Origin: Thozetella sp. PMI_491
Lineage: Eukaryota; Ascomycota; Sordariomycetes; Chaetosphaeriales; Chaetosphaeriaceae
Direction of reading: 5' to 3'
Assembly (NCBI GenBank): GCA_021432635.1
Contig: MU270088.1
Coordinates: 124,001-188,000, forward strand
Length of the DNA: 64,000 bases
Position numbers and translations under genes: made by a program. Positions 58,471 through 64,000 of the stretch are shown piece by piece; positions within the stretch are counted from its first letter, which is position 1; each line of letters opens with the position of its first letter. The notes beneath the pieces were generated by a model, which was not told where the DNA came from, did not search any database, and saw only the letters and a list, made by a program, of their open reading frames with translations.

Positions 58471-60999
58471 TCACTCGGGGCGTTGGCCCAACCAGGGCGA
58501 AGATGTCTGAATGGCACCGAGAAACTGAGCGGACCAGTTCATGGAGTCTTCGATCTCTGACGGCCAGTTCTGCGAGGTGGACAGCAGATCGCCGAAGAGC
58601 TGTGCGTCTTGGATGTCTGGATCTCCCGGGTTGATGCCGCCCGCGTTTTGTACCTGCACCATGTCGAGCGCGTTGATCAACCCGGACGACCCGATGGAAT
58701 TGCTAAGCGCGGGGAAGGTAGAAGGTATGCTCCGGGTTGTGTAGCCACCGGCAGCTTCTCCTGATAGAGTATCAGTATGAACACCTTTGTGAAATGTATC
58801 AGCGAGACGGATCTGTGTACGCCATTTCTGACCGTACTCCTTCAGGCTCTTCATCATGTCCCGCGCTATGCGGGCGCCGGTCGAGTTGGCGCTCAGGGCC
58901 TCGAATACGGTGAGGCACGTCTCGGCGTCATCGTACAGGGCCGCGGAGTCGGCCTCGGCGACGGCGTCATCGTTCGGTCGGATGAAGATGCTCGAGACGA
59001 GGAGGATGGAGCTCGCGTAGATCAGGCATGAGATCATCTGCCACCACGGAAAGTCGTGGACCAGGTCTTTCTGTCCGCTGACGTGGTGGAGGAGGTGGGC
59101 CGTCTCCCTGGCCGCAGTCACGCAATTCTTCTCATACGTGCCGACCAAGTTCCAGTCCGTCTGCAGCAGCGGGGTCGGGGCGTCGCCGTCCGGCTGCCTC
59201 AAGAGGAGATAGCGCAGGTACGGCCTGTGGATGACGGCGCGGAGGTGATAGAACTTGACAGCCAGCATATTGCGCTTTGCCTCGTCGTTAGTCACACCAT
59301 CGAGTGCCTCAACCCCACGCAAGTCCGTAGGTAGGAGCTCACCTGTCTCTTGAATGTCACGCTTTTCTCAAAGGCGTGAGCCAAGTCAAACCGCAGGGTC
59401 CGCGGGAGACCCAGCTTCCAGTTGAGGAGCAGCTTGTCCAAGACCTGAGTGCGGACGAGGCCTTCGGGAGTGGCGTAGGACTGCTCCGGACTGGAGAGCT
59501 CGCGAAGGACACGGCCGACGATGGTGGAGAAGGCTATCATGGTGAGGAAGTAGTCGCCACCGGACGGTCCGTCTTGGGCCTCCGCGACGTTGTCGCCGTC
59601 CCAGTCGATGTCGGCGTCAGCCGCTCGCGACGGCAGTGGGACCCTGCAGTCCTCGTCGTGGATGGCCGGCGGCCTACCGAGTTGGAGGGCGAGGAGTCGG
59701 TCCAGGACGTAGATGGAATACCAGAGCCTGCGCCGCTTCTCTATCTCAATTCGCGAGACCGGCGGAGACGTAATGCGACCGTCGTTCTCCACGTGCAGCC
59801 CGATGCTCTGCGCGGTACGCACGGCCAGGCCCAACGCTGTCCAGCAGCTGCAAGGTTTTAGCAGCCGATCATGGACGCCGGAAGTCAAAGGACTGCGTTA
59901 CCTGTCTGTCTGGCACACTGCCAGGAAGTAGAAGCACTGGGCCAGGAGCAGCGACACCTGGCCCATGGATCGATCGGCGCTGGTCGGAAGCAGGGTCTTG
60001 GACGAGGCGCGTATAAAGTAGATCTCGTGCAGCTTCCCGATTCCGGAGTCTTCGCCTAGGAAGGTGGTGTAATACGCGCCGATGGCACATATAGTATCTG
60101 TATGGTGGGTTCTCAGCCACGCGTGTCCCTGACCGCCACGTTCGTGTTTCGGATTACCTACGAAGCAATGCCAGCCAGGTGGTGTCGACCGGTTCGAGGT
60201 CATCCCGTGCGGTCCGCATCTTGCTGTAGTTCGCCATGAAGACGGACTGCGGCACGAAGGGGTACGCTAGATGGATTGTGGAGAAGTATACGTCGATCAA
60301 CTGCTGCTCCTTCTCTGGGCTTGGCAGCTCGATGGCGGGGCTGTCGAAGACGTGCGCAGGCGGTATCTGGCTGTCTTGCTCATAACTGTCCAGCCCCTGG
60401 CCGGATCCGTCCGGGGGGTTCTCGGTTCGCAGCAAGACCTTTACCAGGTGGAAGAAGCGCACGTCGCTCACTTCGCCGAGGTACCTCTGGCTCTGGCGAG
60501 GCGTGCACGGCGGCGCGGCCGTGTCGTCGGGGCCACCCTGGGACTTCACTGCCGTGATGATGGCCGGGCCGATGCCACTGAGCGCATGGTCGACTTGGGC
60601 CTGGATGGAGGCGCGCGTGGCGGCCGTGCTATCACGGGTCGACGAGGGGATGTGCGGAACGACTTCGTCCAGCAGCGCCTCGTACCGGCGGACGGCGTCC
60701 CGCAGCTCGGCGATCCCTTCCGGTCCGCTGCGGACCGACGCGCCAAGGCCGTTTTCAGTAGGCGGAAAACGCCGTTTCCTCGGGCTGTAGATGCAAACAT
60801 AGCCGTAATCTATGCACCGAGTGCACATGGGCTGTTTGGCATCGCACTGGTCACGTTGCCCCCCCGACTAGGTCAGCTACTGAGCTCCGCATGTCTCCTA
60901 AGTTCGGCTTACCTTGGACTTGAAGGACCTGCACGTCTCGCAGGCTCTTGCCACCCGCTTCCGCTTGAGGCCGCCACTATCTTCCGGTGAACCCGCCAT
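58471..60999 (-). CDS. Zn2Cys6 transcription factor (Fungal_trans type)
   Basis: A regulator of 760 residues. Exons: 60913-60999, 60162-60846, 59902-60097, 59343-59847, 58471-59280; four GT-AG introns of 54-66 nt. The first intron splits the zinc cluster exactly after Lys-Ser-Lys: ACETCRSFKSK-CDAKQPMCTRC, with the sixth Cys in YVCIYSP (canonical spacing, residues about 20-47). Residues about 200-560 form a PF04082-type regulatory domain, including CWTALGLAVRTAQSIGL and RRLWYSIYVLDRLLALQLGRP. Nuclear. Targets are unknown; the nearest genes are the FEX channel and the glycosidase. The same intron position inside the zinc cluster is seen in the regulator at 43.8-46.3 kb. Confidence 0.88.
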
Positions 61000-61845
61000 T
61001 ATGCCAGCCGCGTCTACTCGTGGGGAAAGTCGTCCCGCTCGGTCGATGTTGTACTCGGCGCGTGCAGCAACAAAGGGAGCCGGACTAGCCGCCTTATCCG
61101 AGATTTCCGAGATAACCGATGCAGCTAGCCGCATCAGTGCCGGGGCCAGTCTCTCTGGCAAATACCGAGGGGGGAAGAAATCGAAATGTGGGCTGCACCT
61201 GGCTCGTCGAAGAACGACCACGTCTGTCAAAACACCGAAATTGCCGACCAATAGCCATCTATATCTACACTGACGCATGCATTTACGCGTGTGTTCCCTA
61301 CAAGAAGCGGGAAATGCCGAATTTTCAAGCTGTGCAAGTTTTAAGTCAGGAAATAAATATCACAGTGCTCAGGAGACAGTACATCTTAGGTTGTCGGATG
61401 CAGTTTGTAGAGAAAGAAAAAAGAACAAAAATGAAAACAAACAAACTCTCAAGCTAATGGCAAGTGGAGCCCATCAGAAAGTACGATCAAGGCTGGTGAT
61501 CTCATTAAAGCAGTGTACCAACAGTGGCAATCGGCGCCGGGGGGAAGCCGTTCGGCCCGGAACGGCATGCACAGCGTGCGGGGCATCATCTGAACTGGCC
61601 AGTGTGAACGTCCATGATCAGGGGCTTATGGTCTACTCCATGTCCGACCACGTCACATGAGGCTGGGAAAGCAATGGTATCCAGATCTGCCATGTCATCG
61701 TAATCTCGATAAGCAGCTGTCTGTGGGCGCCGCCAGTGCTGGGATACTATACAAGCAACCATTATGACCACCCGTGAAATCTTTTGTCATGGAGATCCCA
61801 CGACACCTGTTGCCATTCTCCTGACCTCGCTCAGCGTCTGAACCG
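61000..61845. other. divergent intergenic region
   Basis: Promoter side of both the Zn2Cys6 gene and the arrestin-like gene. No gene is seen. Confidence 0.5.
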
Positions 61846-62986
61846 ATGAAGCTCCTCATAGCTCTAGACAGGCAGGTCAATGCGCCCCCTTTCCAGCCCA
61901 ATAGCGAGGTGCGAGGTAATTTGGAAATCAGCGGATGCAAGTCAAAACATACGCCGCCCGTGATGATAATATTCCGAGGTAATTCTGCATGGGCCCAACA
62001 AGGTCTCCCATGGCCTGACACCGGCTTCTACAGGAACATTAAAAGTCTCCTTCCGACCCCAGAGCGTCAACGACCGAGACTTGTGCCCCAAGCAAGTCAA
62101 GTACACAGTAAGCATGACTCCGGGTGGGGACGCTCTGGCTTGTACGCCGTGCTAAACTCCAAGGCAGCTATTCCAAGAGACCATTCGTCCGGAGCTAGAA
62201 GAAACCCCAAATGGAGATGCCGTTGGCGTGTGTACCCTTGGAGCTCCCTTTGCCTTCAATTTCCCCACAAACAGCCAGTGTCATCCCGGGTCTGCAGGCT
62301 TGGTGCCCAATCAGCTCCCACCGTCGCTCGACATCAACAAGGATGGCATTCGCATCAAGTCGGAGTACTGGATCATCGCGCGAGTAGAACGTGGCTGGCT
62401 CAGTCTCACAGCACCGTGTGCCAGGCAGAAGCTAGCATTCAGCCCCATTCCCTCCATTACACCGCTGCCAGTGTCGTCCACCGGGCTTCTGCCGGCCTAT
62501 AAGCTCGCATATCCCCGAAAGGAGCCCCTAGGTAGCAACTGCCTGCTCTGCGACGCGACTCACGGTTGGCTGCCAGAATACTCGCCGGCGATTGGCCTCG
62601 ACATTACCCTACACGACAGCCCCCTGCTGACCAATGGCGACTGCCTCCCGCCGCTACATCTGGTTGTGCGCTCGCCCTCTGAGGTCCTTCAGGGCGAGGG
62701 TCTCTACATTCGGAACATCACTGTCCAGTTACGCAGCACTATCACAGTGCGCGCCAGCATCATTCAGAGGACCGCAGCCTATATTCGGCCCCTGTGGTGC
62801 ACCTGGGGCTTTTTACGCATCGAGACTGAGCGCTTCGCGCTGGATCCTGGTATATGGGGTACGTGCTGTGTCCCGATCTCGTGGCCTACTTTTAGCACGC
62901 CCTTGCTGGAGATGTCGCACTCGCTCGAGGCTACTCTGGGCCTGTCGAAAGGAACAGGTGATCGACAACAGGTGAGATGCCAATAA
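61846..62986 (+). CDS. arrestin-like protein
   Basis: A probable fungal arrestin-fold protein of about 320 residues. Exons are 61846-61915, 62034-62107 and 62168-62986. The N-terminus MKLLIALDRQ…FQPNSEVRG joins GTLKVSFRPQSVN, the usual first strands of an arrestin (LDRQ…y.pGe.v.G.v.l). Later come ELPFAFNFPTNSQC- and EYWIIARVERGWL-like segments, the WPF.F.iP and Y.l.a.v.Rpg positions of the family. Alpha-arrestins usually link membrane carriers to Rsp5-type ubiquitin ligases; no PPxY motif was seen here, and the protein is short. The stop at 62984 is the simplest end; a GTGAGA donor at 62972 could lead to another exon. Exon 1-2 splicing is inferred. Confidence 0.6.
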
Positions 62987-64000
62987 ATTCCATTGCGTAT
63001 TCTTCCTGGATGCCTGCAAGTTCATCATTTCGAGACTACGTGCAGCTAGGCGTAAGGAAAGTCCGCATAAGAATGCTCCATTTCAACAGGGCGTAGTCGA
63101 TTTAGCATGGTTACCACTTCTGAACAGAACCAAAGTCTAATTCATTAGAAGCTTGAGTATCTACGAGTAAGTCTTGATGTCATAATTTCTGATCCTCCTC
63201 CGGGTTACGAGACTTGATGGAAACGAAAACGAGAATGTTGGTCGCCATTCCATCGTTCGGCATGTGGTTGTATCAATTCACACTGTCCGTCATATCCTGT
63301 CTGTCACGTCTACAACTGGCCTTACAAATCGGCCGATTTTAGAGGCAAAAAGACACCGCCGTAACATGACAAGGCAGTTCGACGCTTAAGCGCCAGGTGG
63401 ACTATGAAACACCATCCGACATTGCGGATCCCTCCCGGTTGTCAGACCTCCTGTGCGCTCACACCTCCAGTTCCTTCTTGTCTATCAGACGGCTTTATCT
63501 TCACAGATGTCGTACACAAGGTTGCAGTGTGGCTTGCTTCCCCACCTGTCCAACTAGCAGAGCCTCGCCAACGACAGACCAGAGTCTTCGTCGACACAAC
63601 TCTCATGCCCCCATTTCAAGTCTTCCACAGCTCTCGGTGTTCCATCTCTATCGATCGACTGTGTCTCACCCTGTGCTTCTGATTCAGGACGCAGCACAAC
63701 CCAGCTACGTGGTGAGAAGACCCTACCGAGCCCCTTACCGCAGGCTGAAAGCCTTTCACAAAGCTGTTTCCCCTCGCACACCGTTGACCCACTCATTCTC
63801 GAACGAACCTCGCCACAGGTACGGTCTTTATACAATCGAAAATGGCGGACAAGCGCCCTTCTAAGCCAGAGCGAAAGCGGAGGGCCTCATATATATGGTG
63901 TCAATATTGATTAGGGGATATTCTGAAATGGGTATAATACCGGCATACTCAACGAACGCTACAGATCCTGTAAGGAGCTCGGCGACCTGATATTGGACAA
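62987..64000. other. gene-free right end
   Basis: No supported gene. A short frame starting at the ATG at 63842 (MADKRPSKPERKRR…) is basic and could be the first exon of a gene that continues beyond the window, but it stops after 22 codons unless spliced. Confidence 0.4.

Noticed and set aside
63842-63910. Basic N-terminus MADKRPSKPERKRR
   Set aside because: Stops after 22 codons; could be a first exon of a gene outside the window, but cannot be shown.

Overview
The window looks like a nuclear contig of a filamentous ascomycete (Pezizomycotina, probably Sordariomycete-like). The genes are split by many short GT-AG introns of about 45-65 nt. The families are typical of these fungi: HET-domain proteins, Zn2Cys6 regulators, a siderophore-type MFS carrier, a fungal rhodopsin-like membrane protein, an NmrA-like reductase, S10 peptidase, type-B carboxylesterase and a FEX fluoride channel. 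No rRNA, tRNA or CRISPR was recognised. Exon joins were worked out by hand from splice signals and frame continuity, and every joined model given as a CDS is a multiple of three.

Layout. 0-6.5 kb: three secreted proteins in a row (heme peroxidase, a six-cysteine small protein, a Thr/Pro-rich protein). 7-14 kb: an HD-domain nucleotidase, a decayed HET C-terminus, a seven-helix rhodopsin-like protein and an NmrA/isoflavone-reductase-like enzyme. 14-16 kb: gene-poor and AT-rich, with a 5'-truncated amino-acid permease fragment. 16.4-33.4 kb: an AAA+ ATPase with a GC-AG intron, a secreted-type M20 amidohydrolase, then the centre of interest. This is a six-exon gene for about 2187 residues that joins a NO VEIN-like HSP90-type ATPase and a DUF3883 endonuclease-like domain to a C-terminal HET domain. 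A second HET gene with two putative membrane helices follows it in tandem. 34-43 kb: an uncharacterised membrane protein, a type-B carboxylesterase with an amidohydrolase fragment behind it, and a six-exon serine carboxypeptidase-like gene. 43.7-48.8 kb: a Zn2Cys6 regulator divergent from a siderophore-transporter-like MFS gene. Their 555-bp shared promoter carries a perfect ATCWGATAA iron-GATA-factor motif. 49-62 kb: a P450 relic, a frameshifted OsmC gene, a secreted clan GH-A-like glycosidase, a fluoride channel, a second Zn2Cys6 regulator and an arrestin-like gene.

The window reads as accessory, fast-changing sequence: at least four gene fragments survive as C-terminal pieces only, long gaps lack genes, and self/non-self (HET) genes cluster. 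The NOV-DUF3883-HET protein is the best candidate for an undescribed conflict or cell-death system. An ATP-driven N-terminal chaperone-like module could control a HET death effector, with the tandem HET gene as a possible partner. Those roles are inferred from domain families and not shown by the sequence.
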